A DNA stretch of 64,000 bases from CAWCVR01 sp963799105 (lineage in GTDB: Bacteria; Acidobacteriota; Terriglobia; Bryobacterales; Bryobacteraceae). Location of the stretch: the NCBI GenBank assembly GCA_963799105.1, contig CAWCVR010000010.1, forward strand, positions 558,001-622,000, in the 5' to 3' direction. Of this stretch, positions 24,801 to 35,414 are shown piece by piece. The notes under the pieces were generated by a model. That model was given only the letters and a program-made list of their open reading frames with translations, made no database searches and was not told the origin of the DNA. The position numbers and the translations under genes were made by a program. Within the stretch, counting starts at the first letter, position 1. Each line of letters opens with the position of its first letter.

Positions 24801-25433
24801 GCGGAACCGCAGCGCGATGCGGCTTTCCCTGGCGCCGTAGGTCAATTGCAGATCCTTCATGCGCGGCTTCTCCAGGGCGAAGAAAAGCAGCCCCTCGGCC
24901 GGCTTGGCGGTCTTGCCCTCGGGCACCATGCGGGCGGCCAGCGCCTTCTCGAGCGGGCTGTTCTTCTCCCCGTCCTCTTCGTGGACCTTGACCTGCGACG
25001 GGTCGGTCCTGGCGGTATCCGCGGACTGGCTGCCGCCGCCCATGCCGAACGGCCCGCTGAAGCGCGGCCGCGGCCTGGCTTTCTTCCGCGTATCGTCATC
25101 CGGCCCGCGCTGAATGATGACGGCCGGGCCGACGATCTGGTTGGCGGCGAACGGCTTGCTGCGGTCGTTGTGATCGGTGTCGAGGAGCAGGAAATCGTCG
25201 CGCGCGACGGCGACTTCTTTGCCGTACTTGGGCGCGACCTTCACTTCGGCCACGACGAAATGGCCGCCCAGGTCGGAGTCCACCATCTGCTTGATGTCGG
25301 CGGGGTCCAGGTGCAGCGTAACGGTGACTATGACATCGTCGTTTTCGCCGGTGGCGGAGGCCACGGTCTTGTCGGCGGCCGCCGGCAGGAGCAGGCAGCC
25401 GGCCAGCAGCAGAGCGGCAGCGCGGGGAGACAT
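24798..25433 (-). CDS. Small exported protein, probable lipoprotein, unknown function
   Basis: 211 residues. The N-terminus MSPRAAALLLAGCLLLPAAA has a lipobox-like LLAGC as well as a good signal peptide. The mature part is rich in charged strands (VTLHLDPADIKQM, VAVARDDFLLLDTD) and has a disordered, Gly-Ser-rich stretch near residues 120-150. I do not recognise the family. A perfect TATAAT (minus strand, 25455-25450) precedes an AGAGG ribosome site and the ATG at 25433. That decides the start over a longer frame. The TAG stop is the first triplet of repeat C3. Confidence 0.75.
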   Translation of the reverse strand: MSPRAAALLLAGCLLLPAAADKTVASATGENDDVIVTVTLHLDPADIKQMVDSDLGGHFVVAEVKVAPKYGKEVAVARDDFLLLDTDHNDRSKPFAANQIVGPAVIIQRGPDDDTRKKARPRPRFSGPFGMGGGSQSADTARTDPSQVKVHEEDGEKNSPLEKALAARMVPEGKTAKPAEGLLFFALEKPRMKDLQLTYGARESRIALRFR

Positions 25434-25491
25434 GGGAACCTCTGCAGTGATTATAGAACGCGCACGGAGAGGGGCGCGGCGAAGAGGCGGA

Positions 25492-25514
25492 ATAACCGCT
25501 ATGATTGTGGTTAT
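25492..25514 (+). promoter_or_regulatory. Promoter and operator-like palindrome of the vapBC-type pair
   Basis: TATGAT at 25500-25505 fits a -10 box eight bases before the antitoxin ATG, implying a leaderless or near-leaderless transcript. ATAACC-N11-GGTTAT (25492-25497 and 25509-25514) flanks it symmetrically, as expected for an autorepressed toxin-antitoxin operon. Confidence 0.5.
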
Positions 25515-25806
25515 GGGGACGCTCCACATTACCGAAGCCGAACTCGCCCGTGACGTCCACGCCGTTCTGGCCAAAGTCCAGGCGGGCGTGGAGGTGATCG
25601 TGGAGCAAGATCATCGTCCGGTGGCGACGATTCAGCCGCCCGTCCGTTCGGGACGGCCGATCTCCGCGTGTATCGCTTCCGCCAGGGCGAGCGGATCGAA
25701 GGTGACATTGGATGGCGGCTTCGGCGAGGATGTCAACATAGGGATTGGAGGGCGCAGCCAGCCATGGAATCCCCCCTCCTGGGACCGATCCTCGATTCGA
25801 GCGTAA
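25513..25806 (+). CDS. Antitoxin of a VapBC-like pair (Phd/YefM-type)
   Basis: 97 residues. The opening THITEAEL-like strand-helix (MGTLHITEAELARDVHAVLAKVQAG followed by VIVEQDHRPVATI, residues split here by the charged turn) matches Phd-type antitoxins, which bind DNA with the N-terminus and neutralise the toxin with a disordered C-terminus (QPWNPPSWD). The gene overlaps the toxin start by 43 bp, an arrangement that keeps antitoxin synthesis ahead of toxin. No Shine-Dalgarno is visible; the promoter -10 box is 8 nt upstream. An upstream in-frame ATG at 25501 is less likely because it lies within the -10 box. Confidence 0.82.
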   Translation: MGTLHITEAELARDVHAVLAKVQAGVEVIVEQDHRPVATIQPPVRSGRPISACIASARASGSKVTLDGGFGEDVNIGIGGRSQPWNPPSWDRSSIRA

Positions 25807-26195
25807 TCATCGCGGCGGAACGGAAGCGGCAGACAGTCGAGGAACTGCTGACGCTCGTCGGGCAGACATTCGGCGAGATCGAGGTGGCTATTTCGGCGAT
25901 CACCCTCGCCGAACTTGTGCATGGCGTGGCGCGAGCCAAGACACCCGATATCCGCGATCGCCGCCGCGCCTTCATCGATGAACTGAAGAAGCATGTCCCG
26001 GTGCACCCGGTGACCGGCGGCGCGGCGGAGATCGCGGGCCAGATCGGCGGAGAACAGGCGGCCAAGGGCATCGCGCTTCCAGCCGACGACCTGCTGATCG
26101 GCGCCTCGGCGATCGAGCTGGGCTATGCCGTCGCGACTCTCAATGCCCGCCACTTCGAGCAGATCCCTGGGTTGCAAGTCATATCTTCCATATAG
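25764..26195 (+). CDS. PIN-domain ribonuclease toxin, VapC-like
   Basis: 143 residues. The PIN fold is shown by ILDSSVIIAAERK (first Asp), AISAITLAELVHGVARA (Glu of the second acidic site), and ADDLLIGASAIELGYAVATLN (third and fourth acidic positions), followed by NARHFEQIPGL, the typical ending. These residues bind Mg2+ for RNA cleavage. The start ATG at 25764 lies within the 3' end of the antitoxin gene, as in many vapBC operons. All expected acidic residues appear present, so the toxin should be active. Confidence 0.93.
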   Translation: MESPLLGPILDSSVIIAAERKRQTVEELLTLVGQTFGEIEVAISAITLAELVHGVARAKTPDIRDRRRAFIDELKKHVPVHPVTGGAAEIAGQIGGEQAAKGIALPADDLLIGASAIELGYAVATLNARHFEQIPGLQVISSI

Positions 26196-26303
26196 CCGTT
26201 GTCCGTTGTCCGTGGCCATGAGTGTGCTGACTGCGGCGCCAAGAGGCGTTTGCCCGTACGTTTCACAGTAAGTGGCTTACGTCACGCAGGGTAAAACCCT
26301 ATG

Positions 26304-26323
26304 CGCCGGCCTACGGGCCGGCG
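26304..26323. terminator. Hairpin between convergent toxin genes
   Basis: CGCCGGCC-TACG-GGCCGGCG, a perfect 8-bp stem with a tetraloop, is followed by TTCTTGT on the + strand. It lies between the ends of the convergent vapC-like and relE-like genes and could terminate both. Nothing else is recognisable in 26196-26455. Confidence 0.55.
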
Positions 26324-26455
26324 TTCTTGTCTGCAGCATCGCGGGCGCGCACCTGGTCCCCGGTTTTGCCGTGGATCTCCGGCGTGCAAGCACAAAGCGG
26401 ACAGAATCGGCCCGAGCTGGGCCCGGTTTCCAGGTTCTCCAGGCCTGAGGCCTCC

Positions 26456-26710
26456 TCATCTGTAAGCCTCGGAACGATGGCGGACACCGAAAATGCGCAT
26501 GGCATCTTCTTCGAGGGTGAATAGCACGCGGTAGTCGCCCAGCCTGAGCCGCAAGGCGCCCGCCATATCGCCGTGCAGGGCGTTCACATCGCCAGAGCCG
26601 GTTTGGGCGAAACGGAGAATGCCCTCGAATACGCGCATGGCGGTGGGCTGGTCCAGAGTGCGTACGTCGGTCTTGGCCTCATCGAGCCACTCGATGCGGT
26701 AAGCCGGCAT
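26456..26710 (-). CDS. RelE/ParE-family toxin
   Basis: 84 residues. The sequence YRIEWLDEAKTDVRTLDQ, then LHGDMAGALRLRLGDYRVLF and FGVRHRSEAYR, is the compact RelE/ParE fold. The basic strand LRLRLGDYRVLF and the closing VRHRSEAY form the usual active or target-binding surface. Most relatives cleave mRNA on the ribosome, though ParE members inhibit gyrase; the sequence does not settle which. The ATG overlaps the antitoxin stop as TAATG, so the pair is translationally coupled. Confidence 0.92.
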   Translation of the reverse strand: MPAYRIEWLDEAKTDVRTLDQPTAMRVFEGILRFAQTGSGDVNALHGDMAGALRLRLGDYRVLFTLEEDAMRIFGVRHRSEAYR

Positions 26711-27006
26711 TACCGGGTGTCTTCCGGCGCGCGAGGGAAATCTTCCGGCCTGAGACCGGACTCGGCAAGAACCTCCTCCATCGGGATGCCCTTGCCGCCG
26801 CGCCGCCCAAACCAGGCCTGGCCGGCGTGGAAGCGGCCGCGGTCCTCCCCGGTCACGGGTTCGTCGTCGGGCGGGGCCGTGGCCACGGCGCGGGCGACGG
26901 GATCGAGCAGCATGAACTCCAGGAAACGGACGGCGGTGGAAATTCGAGAATCCGGCAGCCGTTCGATGAGTTCGTGCGCGCGATGTTTCTCCGTGGCTCC
27001 GGTCAT
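26710..27006 (-). CDS. Antitoxin of the RelE/ParE-type pair
   Basis: The 98-residue product opens with a helical segment, HELIERLPDSRISTAVRFLEFM, like small antitoxins that dimerise by helices. It ends in an acidic, disordered tail likely to wrap the toxin (GIPMEEVLAESG, then EDFPRAPEDTR). The ATG at 27006 has AGGAGG seven bases upstream, choosing it over the longer frame from 27042. It precedes the toxin by a 1-bp overlap. The pair sits back-to-back with the vapBC-like pair and just before recA. Confidence 0.82.
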   Translation of the reverse strand: MTGATEKHRAHELIERLPDSRISTAVRFLEFMLLDPVARAVATAPPDDEPVTGEDRGRFHAGQAWFGRRGGKGIPMEEVLAESGLRPEDFPRAPEDTR

Positions 27007-27182
27007 GCCTCGTCCTCCTTGGCTTCGCCGCTTAGTGAACAACCGCCCCTAGACCATCATAGTACGGCGAATTCGCTGGGAAGCGCGATCCGTGGAGAAC
27101 GGGGGCGAACGCGGAGCCTGCGCCATAGGGCGCATCCCCCGCAAAATCTTTCCGAGACACACCGCCCGCAACCTCCACTGGT

Positions 27183-27188
27183 ACAATG
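27183..27188 (+). promoter_or_regulatory. recA -10 box (TACAAT)
   Basis: TACAAT occurs 38 bp before the recA ATG, in the same GTACAAT context seen upstream of rpoD and the MBL-fold gene. No convincing -35 or LexA-type palindrome was seen next to it. Confidence 0.45.
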
Positions 27189-27226
27189 AAACTTCGCCAT
27201 TCCACACTCCAGGAGAGCCGACCCAC

Positions 27227-28290
<1,064 letters not shown>

Positions 28291-28297
28291 GGAGTTT

Positions 28298-28410
28298 GTG
28301 GGGCGGACCCCCCGGTCCGCGCGGGACGCCCCCGTCCCGCTCTTCGAAGTGCTCGCCACTGTCGGGAAGCCGGCCAGGGGGCCGGCCGCGGACGAGGGCG
28401 TCCGCCCTAC
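28298..28410. repeat. Family A dispersed repeat, copy A5
   Basis: Copy between recA and its paralog, with the shortest core (about 26 nt). The right end is GTCCGCCCTAC, one base off consensus. The start codon of the paralog follows 15 bp later. Confidence 0.88.
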
Positions 28411-28424
28411 ATGTGGAGTTTGCC

Positions 28425-29189
28425 ATGAGCGACGCCAGACAGCAGGCCGAAGACCACCGGCGGCGCGCGATCGGCGCCAAACTCGCCCGCCTGGATAGCG
28501 CTCCGGGGCGCGTGGTTCCGGCCATTCCCACGGGGTTTCCGGCGCTCGACCGGGCTCTCGGCGGCGGCTTCCCGCGGGGCGCCATGAGCGAACTGTTCGG
28601 CCCGTCTTCCAGCGGAAAGACGACGCTGGCGCTGCAGTGGGTGGCCCATTTGCAGGCGTGCGGGCTGGCGGCCGCCTGGATCGACGCCGACCATACCTTC
28701 GACCCGGCGTACGCCGCCGCATTGGGGGTGGCGCTCGATGGCCTGCCGCTGGCGTGCCCGGAATCCGCGGAGCAGGCCCTGGAGATGGCCCGCCGCCTGG
28801 CGTCGTCCGGCGCCGTGGACGCCGTGGTCATCGACTCCGCCGCCGCCCTGACGCCGCGGATCGAACTGGACGCCGGGGTGACGGGCGCCGGCCTGCAGAG
28901 CCGGGTTCTGGCTTCGGGGCTGAAGTCGCTGGCCCGCGCCATGGCGAGATGCGATGCCGCCCTCCTGTTCCTCAACCAGACGCGCACCCGCACAAACCCG
29001 TCGCAGGGAGAAGCGGAGACCAGCGCCGGCGGGCCTTCGCTCAAATTATTCGCCGCCGTGCGCCTGGTGCTGGAGCCGGTGGACGGCCGCACGGTGCTGT
29101 TCCGCACCTTGAAAAACAAGGCTGCGGCGGCCTTCCGGGAAGGGGCGCTCGGCCGCCGGGAGGCGGTAGGATTCGCCAAAACCCCGTAA
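28425..29189 (+). CDS. RecA-like ATPase paralog lacking the RecA C-terminal domain
   Basis: 254 residues. The core aligns with RecA: TGFPALDRALGGGFPRG, Walker A GPSSSGKTT (about 59-67), ADHTFDPAYAAALGV (compare DVEHALDPAYAKKLGV of RecA), Walker B VDAVVIDSAAAL, and LFLNQTRTR in place of the INQIR loop L2 region. It lacks the long C-terminal domain and keeps only part of the DNA-binding loop. RecA-like accessory proteins such as ImuA support translesion polymerases, but no imuB or dnaE2 gene is next door, so the role is open. GGAG lies 9 bp before the ATG. It follows recA after repeat A5. Confidence 0.88.
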   Translation: MSDARQQAEDHRRRAIGAKLARLDSAPGRVVPAIPTGFPALDRALGGGFPRGAMSELFGPSSSGKTTLALQWVAHLQACGLAAAWIDADHTFDPAYAAALGVALDGLPLACPESAEQALEMARRLASSGAVDAVVIDSAAALTPRIELDAGVTGAGLQSRVLASGLKSLARAMARCDAALLFLNQTRTRTNPSQGEAETSAGGPSLKLFAAVRLVLEPVDGRTVLFRTLKNKAAAAFREGALGRREAVGFAKTP

Positions 29190-29223
29190 AACGGCCTTTC
29201 CAGGGCTTTCCTCTCGAAAAAAC

Positions 29224-29247
29224 CGCGAAAACCCCTTATTTTTCGCG
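29224..29247 (+). terminator. Terminator after the recA-like paralog
   Basis: CGCGAAAA, a loop of 8 nt and TTTTCGCG form an 8-bp stem 35 bp after the stop. The T-rich arm is internal and TAATTCTC follows, so efficiency is uncertain. Confidence 0.5.
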
Positions 29248-29255
29248 TAATTCTC

Positions 29256-29284
29256 TTTACATCCCCACGACGTTCCCGTATGAT
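29256..29284 (+). promoter_or_regulatory. Promoter of the HU gene
   Basis: TTTACA (29256-29261) and TATGAT (29279-29284) are separated by exactly 17 bp, a strong sigma-70-type promoter. The predicted transcript has an untranslated leader of about 80 nt. Confidence 0.75.
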
Positions 29285-29371
29285 TGAAAGCGATCAAGGC
29301 CCACGATTGTAAGGTCGTCCGGGCCTTTCGTATTGTTCGATGGATTGAACGGGAGAATCAAAAGGAGAATT

Positions 29372-29677
29372 ATGGCGAATCAGAGAATGACCCAGACCCA
29401 ACTGGTCCGCTCACTGGCGGAGAAGTTGGAAGTCAACAACAAGACGGCGCGCTCGTTTTTGGATGAGCTGGCCGCCCTGGCAATCTCGGAAGTAAAGAAG
29501 AACGGCGTGTTCGTGCTGCCCGGCATCGGCCGTCTGGTCCGGCAGGATCGCAAGGCTCGCACGGGGCGCAACCCGGCGACCGGCGAAAGCATCAAGATCC
29601 CGGCCAAGAAGGTAGTGAAGTTCCGCGTGGCGAAGGCCGCCAAGGACGCGATCGTGCCGCCGAAGAAGGCGAAGTAG
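29372..29677 (+). CDS. HU-family DNA-binding protein
   Basis: 101 residues. The protein bends and compacts DNA as a dimer. Helices at the start (MTQTQLVRSLAEKLEVNNKT) are followed by the beta arm with the DNA-intercalating RTGRNPATGE motif, in which the Pro tip of the arm is present. The C-terminus KFRVAKAAKDAIVPPKKAK is basic. AGGAG is 8 bp before the ATG at 29372, and a 17-bp-spaced promoter is upstream. A near-perfect terminator follows, so it is a single-gene unit. Confidence 0.96.
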   Translation: MANQRMTQTQLVRSLAEKLEVNNKTARSFLDELAALAISEVKKNGVFVLPGIGRLVRQDRKARTGRNPATGESIKIPAKKVVKFRVAKAAKDAIVPPKKAK

Positions 29678-29706
29678 CAGGGTATCGAAAACCGGTTTTT
29701 CAATCG

Positions 29707-29744
29707 AAAACCCCGTGAACCGGAGACGGTTCGCGGGGTTTTTC
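29707..29744 (+). terminator. Rho-independent terminator of the HU gene
   Basis: AAAACCCCG-T-GAACCG, loop GAGA, and CGGTTC-G-CGGGGTTTTT make a long stem of about 16 bp ending in a T-run. This is the clearest intrinsic terminator in the window. The A-rich 5' arm also allows it to work for the opposing tatA transcript. Confidence 0.92.
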
Positions 29745-29797
29745 CTTTTCCGGAAGCCCAAGGAACGCGGCCCGGCTTGCGGACCGTTCCGGAAGCC

Positions 29798-30010
29798 TTA
29801 TGACTTCTTGGTTTCGATCTTGTCCGGCTCCTTGCGGGGCGGGTCGTCCTTGGAGTCGTCTCCCTTCATGGCCGTCTTGAAGTTCTTGATCCCATCGCCC
29901 AAGCCTTTGCCGAGATCGCCGATCTTCTTGCCGCCGAAAAATATCGCCGCAATCAGGGCGACGATCAGAATCTGGGTCAAGCCAAATTCGGCTGTCAGCT
30001 CCCTATACAT
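29798..30010 (-). CDS. tatA: TatA-family twin-arginine translocase subunit
   Basis: The 70-residue protein has one membrane helix (ILIVALIAAIFFGGKKI, with the FGGKK hinge), an amphipathic helix (GDLGKGLGDGIKNFKTAMKG) and a charged tail, as in TatA/TatE. TatA forms the pore that carries folded proteins across the cytoplasmic membrane with TatC. A TACAAT -10 box (minus strand, 30036-30031) and an AGGAGG site 6 bp before the ATG are visible. A second TatA-like gene is encoded 730 bp away on the other strand; no tatC is in the window. Confidence 0.93.
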   Translation of the reverse strand: MYRELTAEFGLTQILIVALIAAIFFGGKKIGDLGKGLGDGIKNFKTAMKGDDSKDDPPRKEPDKIETKKS

Positions 30011-30164
30011 AAGGCCTCCTTTGTCAACGTCATTGTAGCCGATTCCACGCGTCCCGCGCTTCCGCCCCGGCTACGCAACTTAGAAGTGGACGCACGGACG
30101 ATCCGCCTGCGAAACCGCTCGAATCCGAGCGTAGGCGAGCGCAAGGCCCGCAGCGCCCTTATAC

Positions 30165-30655
30165 TACTACCCGTCAAATTCTTCGCGCGCCGCGACGGTC
30201 TTATGTACTACTACCTGTCATATTCTTCGCCCGCCGCGACGGTCTTATGTGGGGCAGGCTGGCAGCCTGCGGCCGATTGCGGGTGCCCTATGGGCGCGGC
30301 CCGGCGAGCGCAGCTCGCCTGCGCGGGCGATGAACCGCCCCCGGGAACCGCAAGTTCACGCAGGACTCGGTTGCGGCTTGCCGCGATGCGGGGCAGGCTG
30401 GCAGCCCGCGGCCGATTGCGGGTGCCCCATGGGCGCGGCCCGGCGAGCTGGTCTCGCCTGCGCGCGAGACGATCCGGCCCCCGGCAGCCCGGAATATCCC
30501 GCGCGGTTGGGTTGCGGCTCTGCCGCTCCGCGGGGCAGGTTGTCAACCCGCGGCGGACTGTCAGTCCGCCTCTGGGAGCGTTTGCCAATGTCGCCAGGGT
30601 GGGTTACAAACCCGCCGCGGGATGCCATCCTGCCCTACATCACACCCGGCGAATC
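30165..30655. repeat. Tandem degenerate repeats between the divergent tatA genes (family B-related)
   Basis: Two copies of a 41-bp unit ending GCCGCGACGGTCTTATGT lie at about 30165-30248. Three B-type units starting GGGGCAGG follow at about 30251, 30390 and 30533. The first two share over 60 bp (GGCCGATTGCGGGTGCCC, ATGGGCGCGGCCCGGCGAG). The run ends CCTGCCCTAC near 30650. No coding sequence is credible here. The stretch 30011-30164 holds only the tatA leader. Confidence 0.75.
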
Positions 30656-30738
30656 CACTTTCCATGTCGCGCATCCACCGCGGGAAGGAACCATCCTCCG
30701 ATTCGCGAATCGTGCTACCCTTCAAAGAGAGGGCCATT

Positions 30739-30942
30739 ATGATCGAGGATTTGCTACGGCCGCAGCACCTGCTTCTGATTTTGGGTATCGCCATTCTGTT
30801 CTTCGGGCCGTCCAAGCTGCCCGAACTTGGCAAAGGACTTGGCCGCGGCATTCGCGGTTTCAAGGAATCGTTGAAAGAAGTCAGTTCGGACACCCCCGCC
30901 GAACCCAAGGACAACCACGACCCCACGTCCCGTCCCGTGTAA
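30739..30942 (+). CDS. TatA-family twin-arginine translocase subunit, second copy
   Basis: 67 residues. One membrane helix (LLLILGIAILFFGPSKLPEL) with the FGPSKLPELG hinge is followed by the amphipathic helix GKGLGRGIRGFKESLKEV and a hydrophilic tail. The FGPSKLPE hinge is the classical TatA/TatB type, whereas the minus-strand paralog has FGGKKIGD. The two may differ in partner or substrate preference. The GAGAGGG upstream of the ATG at 30739 is a weak ribosome site. Confidence 0.93.
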   Translation: MIEDLLRPQHLLLILGIAILFFGPSKLPELGKGLGRGIRGFKESLKEVSSDTPAEPKDNHDPTSRPV

Positions 30943-31026
30943 TGTGAGAAATCGCACGGGCCCGGCAACGTCCGCCCGCGCCTGCCAGTCATTCCCGCGG
31001 ATTTAGCGCTTCCCGCGCTTCCACCC

Positions 31027-31254
31027 TCAGCGGAATATCGACCCGAGTTTGGAGATGTCCTGCCGCATCCCCACCGCATACGGCGCCAGCAGGACGTTGA
31101 TGGCGAACCACATAGTGCCGATGGAAAGCAGCAGGCGCGTGGCCCGGCACTTGCCGAACATCAGGCGCAGAGCGCTGGCGGCAATGAACGGCACAACCGC
31201 CGTGATGACGCGGGCGTACGGACCCAACTCCATCAGCACGTTCCATGGGTTCAC
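31027..31254 (-). CDS. Small membrane protein of unknown function
   Basis: 75 residues with two predicted membrane spans (about 14-32 and 40-60). No family recognised. A good hydrophobicity pattern and a basic C-terminus favour a real gene, but no ribosome site is clear. It stands divergent from dnaG. Confidence 0.55.
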   Translation of the reverse strand: MNPWNVLMELGPYARVITAVVPFIAASALRLMFGKCRATRLLLSIGTMWFAINVLLAPYAVGMRQDISKLGSIFR

Positions 31255-31462
31255 CCCCCGAGTGTAGCGTCGGCTCCGGGAAGCGAATCAATATGCCGTC
31301 GGATAGGGCGCGGGCGCTGCCGATGGTAGTCGAAAGTTATTAAAAAGCCATCCGGATGCCGCCTTCCGCCAAACGTCGGGCGCCCGGGCAGCCCGTGCGC
31401 TGGCGCACTTCGCCGGGCGTTTCCGGGGGCGCTCGTGCGGGATAATGTTCACACGGGGTCTC

Positions 31463-33202
31463 ATGGATTTCGCCGAGCAGGTCAAGTCGACGGTGCGCAT
31501 CGAGGACGTGGTGGGCGAGGTGGTGCGCCTGCGCAAGAGCGGCGCGTACCGCTTCATGGGACTGTGCCCGTTCCACAGCGAGAAAACGCCCTCGTTCACG
31601 GTTCACGCGACGCTGCAGATCTACAAATGCTTTTCCTGCGGCGAGGCCGGAGACGTTTTCAGTTTCGTCATGAAAACGCAGGGGGTCGGTTTTTTCGAGG
31701 CCCTCAAGCTGCTGGCGGAGCGCCACGGCATTCCCATGCCCAAGCGCTCGCAATACGCCGACGAGGATTCGCGCAAGCGGGGCGCGCTGTTTCAGTTGCA
31801 TGAGCTGGCGCAGGAGAACTTCCGCGCCAACCTGCTGGGCGCGGCCGGCGAAACGGCCCGCAACTACCTGGCGCGCCGCGGCTTGTCGCCCGATACCATC
31901 GAGCGGTTCGGCCTGGGCTACTCCGACCGTTCCGGCCGCGCGCTGCTGCGCCTGTTCGAACAGCGCGATTTCAGCGGCTCGCAGATGGAGGAGTCGGGAC
32001 TGGCGGGGCGGCGCCAGGACGGCAGCCTCTACGACCGTTTCCGCAACCGCCTGATGTTTCCCATCCACAACGAATCGGGCAAAATTATCGGTTTCGGGGG
32101 GCGCGCCCTGGCCGACGACGACCAGCCGAAGTACTTAAATTCACCGGAAACGCCGATATATAAAAAGAGCCACGTGCTCTACAATCTGCATCGCGCCAAG
32201 GATGCGATTCGCAAGGAGGACCGGGTCATTCTGGTGGAAGGCTACATGGACGCCATCGGCGTCTCGGCGGCGGGCTTCGCCTGGGTGGTGGCGAGTTGCG
32301 GCACGGCATTGACGGCGCAACACGTACAGGCCCTGAAGCGCCATACTTCCCGGATCTTCGTGAACTTCGATCCGGACGCGCCCGGAGCCAATGCGGCCGA
32401 GCGGAGCATCAATACGCTGTTGGCGGAAGGCATGCAGGCCCGCATGGTGGAACTCGACGGCGAACTGGACCCCGACGAGTACTGCCGCGAGCGCGGCCCG
32501 GCGGCGTACCAGGCCAGGCTGGATGGCGCCAAAGGGTACTTTCACTGGCTGGCGGACCGCGCCCGGAACAAGTATGATGTCCACACGCAGGAGGGAATCG
32601 TAGGCGTGCTACAAGCTTTGCTGCCGGCCGTTCAGCAGATCGCCGATCCACTGGAGCGCGACGCCATGGCGGGCGACGTGGCCGGCTACATCGGGGTGGA
32701 GCGCGGGCTGGTGTTGGACAGCTTCCGCAAGGCGGTGGCCACGCGCCAGGATAAGCCGCTGGAGCGCCCCAAGGCGGTGCTGCGCCCGGACGAACGCATG
32801 GTGCTTCGGACGCTGTTTCTCGACCCCGAAAACGCGGGCGGGACGATCGAGGAACTGAAGTCCATCGAAACCCTGGGCCGCCTGCCTTCGCGGCAGATTT
32901 TTCAGGCGATTTTCGCCGCCGCGGCGGATGGGGGCGGCGTCACCTTCGAGGCCGTCAACGCCCGCCTCGAAGACGCCGGCCGGCAGTTGCTGGCCGAGGC
33001 CGTGCTGCGGGAGGATGCGGCCGGTTCGCGCGAGGAAGCCGTGGCGGCAATCGCCAGCCTGCGGCGCGCCGATACCGAAGACCGGCGCAAACAGGTCAAG
33101 CTGCGCGTTAAAGAATTGGAGCGGAGCGGCAACCTGGAGGAGGCTCTCCGGTTGTACGCCGAGTTGCAACGGATGGAACGCGAGGCAAAAGGAGCGCAAT
33201 GA
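31463..33202 (+). CDS. dnaG: DNA primase
   Basis: DnaG makes the RNA primers for replication. Seen: an N-terminal CHC2 zinc finger (Cys35, His38, Cys56, Cys59 in CPFHSEKTPSF and KCFSCG), the RNA-polymerase-like core with YSDRSGRALLRLFEQ and FGGRALADDDQPKYLNSPE, and the TOPRIM domain with VEGYMDAI and NFDPDAPG. The C-terminal helicase-binding part is helical. At 579 residues it is typical. The ATG at 31463 (MDFAEQVK) is preferred to 31445 because a GATAAT -10-like hexamer covers 31441-31446 and would make 31463 the first start downstream. rpoD follows 78 bp later, as in the macromolecular synthesis operon, but rpsU is absent. Confidence 0.97.
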   Translation: MDFAEQVKSTVRIEDVVGEVVRLRKSGAYRFMGLCPFHSEKTPSFTVHATLQIYKCFSCGEAGDVFSFVMKTQGVGFFEALKLLAERHGIPMPKRSQYADEDSRKRGALFQLHELAQENFRANLLGAAGETARNYLARRGLSPDTIERFGLGYSDRSGRALLRLFEQRDFSGSQMEESGLAGRRQDGSLYDRFRNRLMFPIHNESGKIIGFGGRALADDDQPKYLNSPETPIYKKSHVLYNLHRAKDAIRKEDRVILVEGYMDAIGVSAAGFAWVVASCGTALTAQHVQALKRHTSRIFVNFDPDAPGANAAERSINTLLAEGMQARMVELDGELDPDEYCRERGPAAYQARLDGAKGYFHWLADRARNKYDVHTQEGIVGVLQALLPAVQQIADPLERDAMAGDVAGYIGVERGLVLDSFRKAVATRQDKPLERPKAVLRPDERMVLRTLFLDPENAGGTIEELKSIETLGRLPSRQIFQAIFAAAADGGGVTFEAVNARLEDAGRQLLAEAVLREDAAGSREEAVAAIASLRRADTEDRRKQVKLRVKELERSGNLEEALRLYAELQRMEREAKGAQ

Positions 33203-33237
33203 CTTTTCCCGGCTCGATCCGCGTCCGCTCCGTGTTG

Positions 33238-33243
33238 TACAAT
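33238..33243 (+). promoter_or_regulatory. rpoD -10-like box (TACAAT)
   Basis: TACAAT lies between dnaG and the proposed GTG start of rpoD, suggesting an own promoter. No good -35 hexamer accompanies it. Confidence 0.4.
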
Positions 33244-33280
33244 GATTCAGATTATTCCACGCCGGGAGTGCGGGGCTTCA

Positions 33281-34969
<1,689 letters not shown>

Positions 34970-34977
34970 CCGGAGAC

Positions 34978-35004
34978 GGGGCAGGCGATCCATCCGCCCG
35001 CCCC
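34978..35004. terminator. Hairpin between convergent rpoD and RNA-binding protein genes
   Basis: GGGGC-A-GGCG, loop ATCCATC-type, then CGCC-C-GCCCC gives a 9-bp stem interrupted by one mismatch. It sits 9 bp after rpoD and could serve both converging transcripts. Confidence 0.5.
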
Positions 35005-35024
35005 GCACCAACGTTTTGAAAGAG

Positions 35025-35414
35025 CTACCAGCGCGGCTCGCGCCGTCCGCCGCCACCGCCGCCACCGCCGCCCGGCCGGCGTCCACCACCCCCGCCACCG
35101 CCGCCCGGCCGTCCGCCGCCGCCCCCGCCGAACCCGCCACGTCCGCCGCCGCCGCCGAACCCGCGGTCCGGCTTGGGACGGGCTTCGTTGACATTGAGCG
35201 CGCGGCCGTCCAACGTGTACCCGTTGAGCGCCTGGATCGCCCGATCGGCTTCCGCCTCGTTTTCCATTTCCACAAACGCGAATCCACGTGAGCGGCCCGT
35301 ATCGCGGTCCGTCATGATCCTGGCGCTGTTCACCTGTCCGTACTGCTCGAAGAGACCGCGCACGGCCTCCTCGCTTGCATTGAAATCCAGATTGCCGACG
35401 AAGATGTTTTTCAC
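35025..35414 (-). CDS. Glycine-rich RNA-binding protein with one RRM
   Basis: 129 residues. One RNA-recognition motif occupies residues 1-80, with RNP2 NIFVGNL and RNP1 RGFAFVEM. The tail from about residue 86 is a Gly/Arg-rich stretch (repeated GGGGGG with RPGG). Bacterial proteins of this type bind RNA and often respond to cold; the Gly-rich tail favours multimeric or condensate-like interactions. The GTG at 35414 (VKNIFVGNLDF) has GGAG nine bases upstream, which is why it is chosen over the TTG at 35432. Confidence 0.93.
   Translation of the reverse strand: MKNIFVGNLDFNASEEAVRGLFEQYGQVNSARIMTDRDTGRSRGFAFVEMENEAEADRAIQALNGYTLDGRALNVNEARPKPDRGFGGGGGRGGFGGGGGGRPGGGGGGGGRRPGGGGGGGGGRREPRW

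Noticed and set aside
30165..30655. Possible CRISPR array between the tatA genes
   Set aside because: Units are of unequal length, repeated parts diverge and there are no spacer-like unique segments of constant size or cas genes.
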